Below, in pieces: positions 34,133 through 42,153 of a stretch of 45,701 nucleotides of DNA. The position numbers and the translations under genes are program-made. Within the stretch, counting starts at the first letter, position 1. Every line of letters begins with the position of its first letter. The DNA lies in NCBI GenBank assembly GCA_014653585.1, contig JACWEH010000008.1, positions 1-45,701 of the forward strand. Direction: 5' to 3'. This DNA is from Pelagibacterales bacterium SAG-MED38 (GTDB lineage Bacteria > Pseudomonadota > Alphaproteobacteria > Pelagibacterales > Pelagibacteraceae). The notes under the pieces are model-generated. The model did no database searches and was not told where the DNA came from. It was given only the letters and a program-made list of their open reading frames with translations.

Positions 34133-34903
34133 ATGGAATTTAATAAAAAAGGTATCTTAGGAAGAGCTAAACAAGCTGCTCAACAATCAGCTACAGCAAC
34201 AGTTACAGATGAAGGTTTAAGAGCTTACATGCTTAAAGTATATAACTACATGGCAACTGGAATTCTTCTGACAGGTATAATTGCACTTGTGACTTTCAAA
34301 ATGTCTGTTGTGACTGATAGTTCAGGGTCTATAATTGGATTAACTCAAATGGGTAACGCAATCTATATGTCAGGGTTAAAATGGTTGGTTATGTTAGCTC
34401 CTCTTGGAGTAGTATTTTATATGAGTTTTGGAATAAATAAAATGAGTGCATCAAAAGCTCAAACAACTTTTTGGATTTTTGCTGCGTTAATGGGTTTGTC
34501 GCTTTCATCAATTTTATTAGTTTATACTGGCATGAGTATCACAAGAGTATTTTTCATTTGTTCAGCTACATTTGGAGCAATGAGTATATATGGTTACACC
34601 ACTAAAAGGGACTTAACAAAATTAGGATCTTTTTTAATGATGGGTTTAATTGGAATAATCATCGCCTCAATAGTTAATATATTTATGAAGTCTTCAATGA
34701 TGTATTTCGTAATTTCTATTTTAGGTGTTTTAATTTTCGTAGGACTTACGGCTTACGATACACAAAAAATTAAGAATATGTATGCTGCTAGCGACACTGG
34801 CGAATTAATGGGTAAAAAAGCTGTAATGGGTGCATTAACGCTTTATTTAGACTTTATTAATTTGTTTATTATGTTGCTTAGACTTTTTGGTCAAAGAAGA
34901 TAA
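34133..34903 (+). CDS. Bax inhibitor-1/YccA family membrane protein
   Basis: The 256 residues have about seven helices. The N-terminal soluble stretch with TVTDEGLRAYMLKVYNYMAT leads into the membrane part. The family motif appears in GLTAYDTQKIKNMY near residue 205 and ALTLYLDFINLFIMLLRLFG at the end. The two Asp typical of the pH-sensing pair (TAYD, YLDF) are present. YccA-type members modulate FtsH or act as calcium leak channels in studied cases; the role here is inferred. Its stop codon is immediately followed by the stop of DUF2794 on the other strand. Confidence 0.95.
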   Translation: MEFNKKGILGRAKQAAQQSATATVTDEGLRAYMLKVYNYMATGILLTGIIALVTFKMSVVTDSSGSIIGLTQMGNAIYMSGLKWLVMLAPLGVVFYMSFGINKMSASKAQTTFWIFAALMGLSLSSILLVYTGMSITRVFFICSATFGAMSIYGYTTKRDLTKLGSFLMMGLIGIIIASIVNIFMKSSMMYFVISILGVLIFVGLTAYDTQKIKNMYAASDTGELMGKKAVMGALTLYLDFINLFIMLLRLFGQRR

Positions 34904-35245
34904 TTAAAGTTTTTTCCAATTAATATTTCTTAACAAACTATCTAAATCAGAAGAATTTCTGATGATTTTTCCGTTAGTATCAGTAATTAAATATTTAAGA
35001 TTTTTATTTTTTGGCTTAAAATTTTTGCAGATCTTATACAAAGCATTTTCAGTAGTATTTTTAAAAACACTAAAACCAACTTGTTTACTTGAAATATTAA
35101 GCCCATAATCTCTCCATGATCCTTCAGAGACCATTTTTGCATACAGGTCTAAAATTATCTTTAATTCATTTTTCTCAAAGAAATGTTTTTCTTCAATAGT
35201 CTTTTTATTAACATTATTGATTATCAAACGTAAATTATTACTCAT
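34904..35245 (-). CDS. DUF2794 family protein
   Basis: A soluble protein of 113 residues characteristic of alphaproteobacteria. The family core is FFEKNELKIILDLYAKMVSE followed by GSWRDYGLNISSKQVGFSVF; the end has LKYLITDTNGKII. No function is known for the family. Its start overlaps the end of yciB by eight bases, so the two are co-transcribed. Confidence 0.9.
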   Translation of the reverse strand: MSNNLRLIINNVNKKTIEEKHFFEKNELKIILDLYAKMVSEGSWRDYGLNISSKQVGFSVFKNTTENALYKICKNFKPKNKNLKYLITDTNGKIIRNSSDLDSLLRNINWKKL

Positions 35246-35789
35246 TTGTTTTATATTTATTTATTAAACTTATTTGAAAAGCAGTAAATATAAATGTAAT
35301 TGGTAATAGTCCCCAAACTTTAAAGTTTACCCAAAATTCCTCAGATTGAGTTCTCCAAACTATTTCGTTAAGTATTGCAAGGCCAAAGAAGAAATATATC
35401 CATCTTTTATTTAACACTTCCCAACCTTCATCTGTTAGTGATATAGATTTGCTCATTAATTTTTTTAAAACAGGTTCATTTGTGAAGTGTCTTCCAAATA
35501 TCAAAGCAAATGCAAAGAGAATATTTATAATTGTTGGTTTAATATAAATAAAAACTGGGTTGTTAAAGTAAATTGTTAAGCCACCAAAAAAAGTAATTAA
35601 AACTCCGCTTAACAAAGTAACCTTTGGTATCTTTTTTTCTAAAAACCATACGATTGATAATGCTATTATTGTCGCAATAATAAATGGGGGAATGGCAATT
35701 TTTAAGTCTTTTCCACTATCGTAGTAGTAGTAAAAAAAAATTACTAAAGGTCCAAAATCTGTCAGAAACTTTAAAAATGATTTGTTCAC
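35238..35789 (-). CDS. yciB: Inner membrane-spanning protein YciB (septation protein A)
   Basis: A protein of 183 residues with five membrane helices. Family markers: FLKFLTDFGPLVIFFYYYYD at the N-terminus, LLSGVLITFFGGLTIYFNNP, ALIFGRHF, WEVLNKRWIYFFFGLAILNE and VWRTQSEEFWVNFKVWGLLP. It affects envelope synthesis and septation in studied bacteria. It is divergent from hspQ. Confidence 0.95.
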   Translation of the reverse strand: MNKSFLKFLTDFGPLVIFFYYYYDSGKDLKIAIPPFIIATIIALSIVWFLEKKIPKVTLLSGVLITFFGGLTIYFNNPVFIYIKPTIINILFAFALIFGRHFTNEPVLKKLMSKSISLTDEGWEVLNKRWIYFFFGLAILNEIVWRTQSEEFWVNFKVWGLLPITFIFTAFQISLINKYKTNE

Positions 35790-35877
35790 AAGTAAGATAT
35801 TAACACAAATAATATTTTCGTAAAAACTTTTAATTTTTCTTATTGATTTTTAATTTTAAATACCCATACTAAACATA

Positions 35878-36198
35878 ATGGCAATTCAAAAAGCTAAATT
35901 CTCAATTGGCGATATTGTAAAACATAAACACTTTGACTTTAGAGGTGTAATTTATGATGTTGATTTTGAGTTTAATAATTCTGAAGAATGGTACCAATCC
36001 ATTCCAAAAAACGTAAGACCAAGAAAAGACCAACCTTTTTATCATCTATTAGCAGAAAATGATGAAATCACTTATGAGGCATACGTTTCTGAGCAAAATC
36101 TTCTAGTTGATAATTCTGATGAACCAATAAAACATCCTTTAATTGAAGAAATTTTTTCTGGAAAAAAGGGTTCTAGCTATTTCAAGCTATCTAACTAA
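35878..36198 (+). CDS. hspQ: Heat shock protein HspQ
   Basis: The 106 residues have the YccV/HspQ fold: KFSIGDIVKHKHFDFRGVIY, DVDFEFNNSEEWYQ, RPRKDQPFYHLLAEND and YEAYVSEQNLL. In studied bacteria HspQ is an adaptor that adjusts Lon substrate choice; it was first described as a hemimethylated DNA binding protein. A 160-base gap with a long hairpin follows. Confidence 0.95.
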   Translation: MAIQKAKFSIGDIVKHKHFDFRGVIYDVDFEFNNSEEWYQSIPKNVRPRKDQPFYHLLAENDEITYEAYVSEQNLLVDNSDEPIKHPLIEEIFSGKKGSSYFKLSN

Positions 36199-36265
36199 AT
36201 AAATCACTTTTTTAACACATTTAGCTCAAACCTTTGACACAGCAATTTGCTTCTATGAATTAATT

Positions 36266-36336
36266 CTGATCAAGGGTGCTACTTATTTACCCTTCGTTAT
36301 TATCTCCCTCTAGCATTCTTGATCAGGCGGTTTTTT
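36266..36336 (+). ncRNA. Long hairpin with T-tract before ccmC: small RNA, attenuator or hspQ terminator
   Basis: Bases 36266-36281 pair with 36311-36326 in an uninterrupted 16-bp stem. Two of the pairs are G-U (ggg of the left strand against att of the right), which favours a role as RNA rather than as a DNA palindrome. The 29-base loop is pyrimidine-rich (tacccttcg, tctccctc). The stem is followed by gcgg and six T (36331-36336), and ccmC starts 22 bases later. A perfect -35 box TTGACA lies at 36234-36239, but no convincing -10 at normal spacing. It could end hspQ transcripts, be an independent small RNA with a CU-rich loop, or attenuate the ccm operon. No known RNA family was recognised. 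Confidence 0.45.
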
Positions 36337-36358
36337 CATAATAAAGATAATCTCATAT

Positions 36359-37066
36359 ATGTTTAAATATTTTGAACCAAATAAAATCTTTTCGATAACA
36401 TCAAAAGCCCCCAAGTATGTTTTATTTTTGTTTATTGTCATTCTTTCGATAGGATTAACAGAAGCATTAATATTATCTCCTGAGGATTACAAACAAAGTC
36501 ACTCTGTCAGAATTATGTATGTTCATGTTCCAGCAGCTTGGATTTCGTTAGGAATTTTTTCCGCTGTTACTTTTTTATCTATAGTTGGATACATTTTTAA
36601 AATAAGAAATTTTTTTTTAATTGCAAAAAGTTTGGCACCCTCTGGATTAGTATTTAATATAATAGCTCTTGTGACTGGCTCAATATGGGGGAAACCTACC
36701 TGGGGAACATGGTGGGCTTGGGATGCAAGAATTACCTCTATGTTAATATTAGCACTATTTTATTTAATGTATGTTGTTGCGTGGAGAATATTTGAAGATG
36801 ATGATAAAGTATTTAAAGTCACATCAATTATCGCAATTTTGGGAATAATTAATGTTCCAATAATTAAGTATTCGGTAGATTGGTGGAATACATTACATCA
36901 ACCAGCTTCAATTAACATTCTATCGAAGTCATCAATTGACGTTTCAATGCTCTTCCCTTTATTGACAATGACTGCGGCATTTGCCCTATTTTCTCTACTG
37001 ATTTTTTTAATGAAATATAACACAGAACTGATAAAAATTAAAAATAAAGGGTTAGATAGATTATGA
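36359..37066 (+). CDS. ccmC: Heme exporter protein CcmC
   Basis: Loads heme onto CcmE in system I cytochrome c maturation. The 235 residues have six helices, with the periplasmic WWD signature WGKPTWGTWWAWDARITSML near residue 115 and the flanking heme-ligand His segments (MYVHVPAAW and WNTLHQPASI). It is first in the operon ccmC-D-E-F-G-H. Genes for the ABC subunits CcmA and CcmB are not adjacent. Confidence 0.97.
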   Translation: MFKYFEPNKIFSITSKAPKYVLFLFIVILSIGLTEALILSPEDYKQSHSVRIMYVHVPAAWISLGIFSAVTFLSIVGYIFKIRNFFLIAKSLAPSGLVFNIIALVTGSIWGKPTWGTWWAWDARITSMLILALFYLMYVVAWRIFEDDDKVFKVTSIIAILGIINVPIIKYSVDWWNTLHQPASINILSKSSIDVSMLFPLLTMTAAFALFSLLIFLMKYNTELIKIKNKGLDRL

Positions 37067-37290
37067 TTGAAAGTTTATTTTTTATGGATGGATATGGACA
37101 GTATGTTTGGTCAGCGTTTTCATTTACCTTAATAAGTTTTTTGGCACTTTTTTTAGTTATCAAAATTCAATACAACAAAGAAAAGAATAAATTTTTAGCT
37201 AAATTTGGATCTTTAAATTCTGAGAAAGCAGCTTTTGCAAAATCTCAAAGTATAAATAAAGAAATTTTGTCAAATACTTCAAATATTTAA
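37063..37290 (+). CDS. ccmD: Heme exporter protein CcmD
   Basis: The 75 residues have one membrane helix (about 14-36) preceded by FMDGYGQYVWSAF, the conserved CcmD start, and a charged cytoplasmic tail. CcmD is needed for release of holo-CcmE from CcmC. The ATG overlaps the ccmC stop by four bases. Confidence 0.88.
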   Translation: MIESLFFMDGYGQYVWSAFSFTLISFLALFLVIKIQYNKEKNKFLAKFGSLNSEKAAFAKSQSINKEILSNTSNI

Positions 37291-37300
37291 CTTTTGAAAC

Positions 37301-37720
37301 ATGTATGGGCGTAAAGTTAAATTAAGATTTTTTTTCGTATCATTAATATTAGCAACTTTAGCGTTATCAGTTTTTTTATTAATTAAGTCTTTAGAGGAAA
37401 ACGTTATTTTTTTTAAGTCTCCAACAGAAATTAAAACTTTGAGTGAAATTAGTAAAAAAAAAATTAGAATAGGCGGAATGGTTAAAAAAGACTCCATAAA
37501 TGTAATTTCAGAAGAAATAAAATTTATTGTTACAGATTTTAAAAATGAAATAAATGTTGTTTATTCTGGAGTAGTGCCTAATCTTTTTAGTGAGGAGAAA
37601 GGTGTTGTTGCCGAGGGATATTTAAAAGATAAAAATTTTTTTTTAGCTACAAAAATTTTAGCTAAACATGACGAAAATTATATGCCACCAGAAGTTAAGG
37701 CTGCATTAGAGGAGAAATAA
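37301..37720 (+). CDS. ccmE: Cytochrome c-type biogenesis protein CcmE
   Basis: Periplasmic heme chaperone of 139 residues anchored by one N-terminal helix (about 9-27). The OB-fold core includes [31 protein letters not shown] and GVVAEGYL. The covalent heme site is [11 protein letters not shown], with the His and nearby Tyr in place. Confidence 0.96.
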   Translation: MYGRKVKLRFFFVSLILATLALSVFLLIKSLEENVIFFKSPTEIKTLSEISKKKIRIGGMVKKDSINVISEEIKFIVTDFKNEINVVYSGVVPNLFSEEKGVVAEGYLKDKNFFLATKILAKHDENYMPPEVKAALEEK

Positions 37721-37722
37721 TT

Positions 37723-39600
37723 TTGGCAAGTTTAATAGGTTCTTATTCGTTAAGTTTTGGACTTTTTTTTTCAGTTTTTATTATTTTTTTTTCATTTAGA
37801 AATTTAAGAGATACTGAAATTTTAGACAAAAAAATAGTATCTTTTACATTTATTCAATTTTTTTTTGTGGTGATAAGTTTCCTCGGATTAATTATATCTT
37901 TTGTTAATTCAGATTTTAGTAATGAAACTGTTTTTAACCACTCTCATACTACCAAACCATTATTTTATAAAATCTCAGGAACTTGGGGTAATCATGAAGG
38001 TAGTTTACTGTTATGGTTACTAGTATTAACTTTATTTATTTCAATTTTTTTGATTAAATCAAATCAACAGCCAAAAAAATACAGAATTTTTACTTTATTG
38101 TTTCAACAAATAATAATTATTGGCTTTTTTGTTTTTTTGATCAAAACCTCAAGTCCATTTAATTATATTTTTCCAAAACCAAATGAGGGTTTAGGCTTGA
38201 ACCCAATTTTACAAGATCCTGCTTTAGCAATTCATCCACCAATTTTATATTTAGGTTATGTAGGTTCTTCGATAATATTCTCATCTGCCCTTGCTGCAAT
38301 GGTCACATCACATGTTTCAAAAGAGTGGGCAAAACATATTAAAAGATGGGTTTTAGTATCATGGTTTTTTCTTACAATAGGAATTTTGCTTGGATCTATT
38401 TGGGCATACTACGAATTAGGTTGGGGAGGTTTTTGGTTTTGGGACCCGGTTGAAAATGTTTCTTTAATGCCATGGTTTGCACTAACAACTCTACTTCATT
38501 GTATATTGGTTCTAGAAAAAAAAAAAATATTAACCTCATGGGCCATGATACTCGCAATAGCAACTTTTGCTTTAAGTATGAGTGGTACTTTTTTAGTTAG
38601 ATCTGGAATTTTAAATTCGGTTCATACATTTGCTAATGATCCAGAGAGAGGTTTATTCATTTTAATTTTTCTTTTTACACTTATTTTTTTGTCTATTTTT
38701 ATTTTTATTTTTTTTCATTCAGAGGAAGAAAAAATAGAAAATAATTTTTTTTGGCTTAGCAAGGAGACATCTATTTTAGTTAATAATTGGTTTATGATGT
38801 ACTTTTTATCAGTTGTTTTAATAGGAACAATTTATCCAATATTTTTAGAGGTTATAACTGCAAATAAGATATCTGTTGGACCACCTTTTTATAATAAACT
38901 TATAATACCTTTCTTAATACCATTTTTACTCGCTATGGCAATTGGACCAAAACTAAATTGGATTAAATCAGATCTTAAGGATAAGTTTTATATGATCACA
39001 TTTTTTATAGTATCGTTTTTGTTATCAGCACTAATAATCAAAGAATTTGATATTAGTTTTCTAATTAATACAATTTTGGTTACTTCCGCTTTTTTTTTGT
39101 TTTTCTCTACTTTAAGAGAATTTTTTATCAAAAGATTAAAAAATTTATCTCAAAACATTGCACATTTTGGATTCAGTTTATTAATTTTAAGCATTTTATT
39201 TAATAATATTTTTTCTAATGAAATAATCACTAATTTGAAAATTGGGGAAACTTTTAAGTCTGAAAAATTTACAATAAATTTTGAAAATGTTGATCAAGAA
39301 GATGAGAAAAATTTCAAGGCAATCATAGGAAAATTTAAAGTTTTATATACTGATGGTTCATCAGATATTCTTAATCCTGAGTTAAGGATATATAATCAAC
39401 CAAATATTATAACAAGTGAAGCTGACATTAAGACAAACTTACTTTCAGATAAGTTTATGACAATGAATTATGTTCAGAACCAAGAATATTTTAATATTAG
39501 ATATCAAGATAAGCCTTTTATGATTTGGATATGGATTTCAGTAATATTAATTAGTTTTGGTGGTCTTCTAAGTTTTTTTAAAAAAAGATATGAAATCTAA
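37723..39600 (+). CDS. ccmF: Heme lyase CcmF
   Basis: A protein of 625 residues with about 14 helices that joins heme from CcmE to apocytochrome c together with CcmH. The WWD-type motif is LGWGGFWFWDPVENVSLMPW near residue 236, preceded by ISGTWGNHEGSLLLW and HPPILYLGYVG. A TTG at 37723, two bases after the ccmE stop, is the start. A long periplasmic C-terminal stretch precedes the last helix. It overlaps ccmG by 11 bases. Confidence 0.96.
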   Translation: MASLIGSYSLSFGLFFSVFIIFFSFRNLRDTEILDKKIVSFTFIQFFFVVISFLGLIISFVNSDFSNETVFNHSHTTKPLFYKISGTWGNHEGSLLLWLLVLTLFISIFLIKSNQQPKKYRIFTLLFQQIIIIGFFVFLIKTSSPFNYIFPKPNEGLGLNPILQDPALAIHPPILYLGYVGSSIIFSSALAAMVTSHVSKEWAKHIKRWVLVSWFFLTIGILLGSIWAYYELGWGGFWFWDPVENVSLMPWFALTTLLHCILVLEKKKILTSWAMILAIATFALSMSGTFLVRSGILNSVHTFANDPERGLFILIFLFTLIFLSIFIFIFFHSEEEKIENNFFWLSKETSILVNNWFMMYFLSVVLIGTIYPIFLEVITANKISVGPPFYNKLIIPFLIPFLLAMAIGPKLNWIKSDLKDKFYMITFFIVSFLLSALIIKEFDISFLINTILVTSAFFLFFSTLREFFIKRLKNLSQNIAHFGFSLLILSILFNNIFSNEIITNLKIGETFKSEKFTINFENVDQEDEKNFKAIIGKFKVLYTDGSSDILNPELRIYNQPNIITSEADIKTNLLSDKFMTMNYVQNQEYFNIRYQDKPFMIWIWISVILISFGGLLSFFKKRYEI

Positions 39601-40108
39601 AATCATTTCAATAGCTTTAATTTTATTTTTTTTAACTACTTTTGTGATTTTCTTTAAAGGTCTAAAAAATTCAAATTTATATACTCCCATCTTGAGTCAG
39701 GAAAAAGAAGTCCCATCCTTTGAGATAAAATCTTTTGAGAATAATACAAAAATTATCTCAGAAAAAATTTTTAGGGGTAATAAATACTATTTGATGAACA
39801 TCTGGGCATCATGGTGTATTCCTTGTCGAGACGAACATAAATTTTTAATGAAATTAAAAAAAGATAAAAAAATAGAATTAATAGGATTCAATTATAAAGA
39901 TAACTTTAAAAATGCTACAAGTTTTTTAAAAGATCTGGGAAATCCTTATAATATAATTGTTTCAGACAAAGATGGTATTGCATCGATTAATTGGGGTGCT
40001 TATGGAGTTCCGGAAAGTTTTTTGATATATGAAAATAAAATTATTAAAAGATTTATTGGACCGATTAATAATGAGGATTTATTAGAGATTAAAAAAATAA
40101 TTAGATGA
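39590..40108 (+). CDS. ccmG: Thiol:disulfide interchange protein CcmG/DsbE
   Basis: A membrane-anchored thioredoxin-like protein of 172 residues. It has an N-terminal helix (about 4-22) and the active site WASWCIPCRDEH near residue 72, followed by GFNYKD and the cis-Pro segment YGVPESFLIY. It keeps apocytochrome or CcmH cysteines reduced for heme attachment. Confidence 0.95.
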   Translation: MKSKIISIALILFFLTTFVIFFKGLKNSNLYTPILSQEKEVPSFEIKSFENNTKIISEKIFRGNKYYLMNIWASWCIPCRDEHKFLMKLKKDKKIELIGFNYKDNFKNATSFLKDLGNPYNIIVSDKDGIASINWGAYGVPESFLIYENKIIKRFIGPINNEDLLEIKKIIR

Positions 40109-40476
40109 GATTTGTTTATATATCTTTAATTGTAAGCATTATTCTAAATTTTAACTTCCTAAAGGCGGATGAAATTAAAACTGAAAATAAAATAGCAAAA
40201 AATTTGAGATGTTTAATTTGTCAGGGTCAATCTGTATATGATTCAGATTCTGAATTTGCAATAAGTCTAAAATTATTGATTAAAAATAAAATTCAAGAGG
40301 GTATGAGTGAAGATCAAATATACGGTTTTTTAAAAACAAAATATGGAGAATGGATATTGTATGATCCTGTTTTCAATAGAAATACTTATTTTTTATGGTT
40401 ATTGCCTATCTTGATATTCTTGGCAGGGGGTGCCATAATCATTAAAAAGTTTTATAACAAAAATAATCTAGATTAA
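40105..40476 (+). CDS. ccmH: Cytochrome c-type biogenesis protein CcmH
   Basis: The 123 residues have a signal peptide, the redox motif LRCLICQGQSVYDSDSEFA (family LRCxxCQ) and a C-terminal membrane helix (about 92-113). LKTKYGEWILYDP is also a family mark. A CcmI-like TPR gene, often fused or adjacent, is missing here; the next gene is unrelated. Confidence 0.95.
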   Translation: MRFVYISLIVSIILNFNFLKADEIKTENKIAKNLRCLICQGQSVYDSDSEFAISLKLLIKNKIQEGMSEDQIYGFLKTKYGEWILYDPVFNRNTYFLWLLPILIFLAGGAIIIKKFYNKNNLD

Positions 40477-40481
40477 ATAAT

Positions 40482-40991
40482 ATGATTTTAAAAAAAATTT
40501 TTTTAGTTTTATTAATTTTGACTTTACCGTCAAAATTATTTGGAGATACTACAGTTGAGAATAACAATCATCAATTAAATTTATATCTTGGAAATTTTGA
40601 TTTTAGTGATGATAAGCAAAAAGCAACATTGTTAGGTTTTCAACACCAAGATGAAAATTTGAATAGAAATACATTTTTAGGGAACATTTCACCCATTACA
40701 GGAGGGTTTGTAACAGAAAATTCAGCTGCATATGTTTACACTGGAGTAGAATGGAATATGGACATGGGCGCATTTTTTTTCACTCCAAGCTTTGCTCCCG
40801 GTCTTTATCATGAAGGGGATGGAAAGGATTTAGGACACGTTCTTGAATTTAAGTCAGAAGTACAACTATCGTATAAAACCACAGAAACAACAAATTTTGC
40901 TGTATCGTATAATCATGTATCTAATGCAAGCTTGGGAGATAAAAATCCTGGGGCAAATAGTTATATGTTTAATTTTCTCAAAAAGTTTTAG
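40482..40991 (+). CDS. PagL-like acyloxyacyl hydrolase (lipid A 3-O-deacylase)
   Basis: An outer-membrane beta-barrel of 169 residues with a signal peptide (LKKIFLVLLILTLPSKLFG). The PagL active-site pattern is near the end: SYNHVSNASLGDKNPGANSY, with His-145 and Ser-147. The third member of the Pseudomonas PagL triad is a Glu 12 residues after Ser, where Asn-159 stands here. Activity on lipid A is therefore uncertain. The terminal Phe is typical of outer-membrane proteins. It follows ccmH by five bases. Confidence 0.78.
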   Translation: MILKKIFLVLLILTLPSKLFGDTTVENNNHQLNLYLGNFDFSDDKQKATLLGFQHQDENLNRNTFLGNISPITGGFVTENSAAYVYTGVEWNMDMGAFFFTPSFAPGLYHEGDGKDLGHVLEFKSEVQLSYKTTETTNFAVSYNHVSNASLGDKNPGANSYMFNFLKKF

Positions 40992-41000
40992 TAATAAATT

Positions 41001-42152
41001 ATGAATTTAAAAGATTGTCATAACTTTAAAGATTTCAGAAAATTAGCACAAAAGAAATTACCATCTCCAATTTTTCATTATATAGATGGTGCGGCTGATG
41101 ATGAGGTTACTTATGCAAGAAACACAAGTGCATTTGATGATGTGGATTTAGTTCCTAATGTTTTAAGAGGTGTCGAAGATGTAGATCTATCAACCACAAT
41201 ATTTGGTAAAAAATTAGATTTGCCGTTTTATCTCTCTCCAACAGCTTTACAAAGACTCTTTCACTATGATGGTGAAAGGGCAGTAGGAAAAGCAGCTAAA
41301 AAATTTAATACAATGTTTGGAGTTTCTGCTTTAGCAACAGTGAGTGTTGAGGAAATTTCCTCAATGGTTGATACTCCTAAAATGTTTCAATTTTATTTTC
41401 ATAAAGATAGAGGCTTAAATGACTCCTGCTTAGAGCGTGCGAAGGCAGCAAAATTTGATGTAATGGCTTTGACAGTAGACACAATTACTGGAGGAAACCG
41501 AGAAAGAGATTTAAGAACTGGCTTTACATCTCCACCAAAATTAACATTATCAAGCCTCTTTAGCTTTGCTACTAAACCAATGTGGGGAATAAATTATTTA
41601 ACAAAAGGAAAATTTGAATTACCTCATCTACAAGATTTTGTAAAAGAAGGCACAAGCACGAACTCTTCAATTGGTAATTATTTTTCTACAATGTTGGATC
41701 AATCAATGAATTGGAATGATGCAGAAAAACTTTGTTCTCAATGGGGAGGTCATTTTGCCTTAAAAGGTGTGATGAGTGTTGAGGATGCAAAGAGAGCAGT
41801 TGATATCGGCTGTACAGGTATAATGGTATCAAATCATGGAGGAAGACAACTTGATGGATCAAGGTCTCCTTTTGATCAGCTTGCAGAAATTGTTGATGCA
41901 GTTGGTGATAAGCTTGATGTAATATGTGAAGGTGGAATTCATAGAGGCACTCATATGCTTAAAGCATTATCATTAGGTGCTAAAGCATGTTCTGGTGGAA
42001 GATTATATCTTTATGCATTAGCTGCAGCAGGTCAAGCTGGAGTTGAAAGAGCTTTAGGACAGTATAAGGCTGAGTTACAACGAGATATGAAACTCATGGG
42101 ATGCACAAAGATAAGTGACTTAAATAGAAGTAATTTAAGATTTAGAAGATAG
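41001..42152 (+). CDS. FMN-dependent alpha-hydroxyacid dehydrogenase, LldD-type (copy 1)
   Basis: A TIM-barrel flavoenzyme of 383 residues that oxidises L-2-hydroxyacids, closest in motif to L-lactate dehydrogenase LldD. It has the start LKDCHNFKDFRKLAQKKLPS with PIFHYIDGAADDE (active-site Tyr), MFQFYFHKDR, ALTVDT, LKGVMSVEDAKRA and the catalytic MVSNHGGRQLDGSRSPFDQ. The FMN phosphate segment is EGGIHRGTHML, where the Asp and Arg of the usual DGGxRRG are Glu and His. A very similar gene follows after one base; the two are tandem paralogues. Confidence 0.93.
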   Translation: MNLKDCHNFKDFRKLAQKKLPSPIFHYIDGAADDEVTYARNTSAFDDVDLVPNVLRGVEDVDLSTTIFGKKLDLPFYLSPTALQRLFHYDGERAVGKAAKKFNTMFGVSALATVSVEEISSMVDTPKMFQFYFHKDRGLNDSCLERAKAAKFDVMALTVDTITGGNRERDLRTGFTSPPKLTLSSLFSFATKPMWGINYLTKGKFELPHLQDFVKEGTSTNSSIGNYFSTMLDQSMNWNDAEKLCSQWGGHFALKGVMSVEDAKRAVDIGCTGIMVSNHGGRQLDGSRSPFDQLAEIVDAVGDKLDVICEGGIHRGTHMLKALSLGAKACSGGRLYLYALAAAGQAGVERALGQYKAELQRDMKLMGCTKISDLNRSNLRFRR

Positions 42153-42153
42153 A

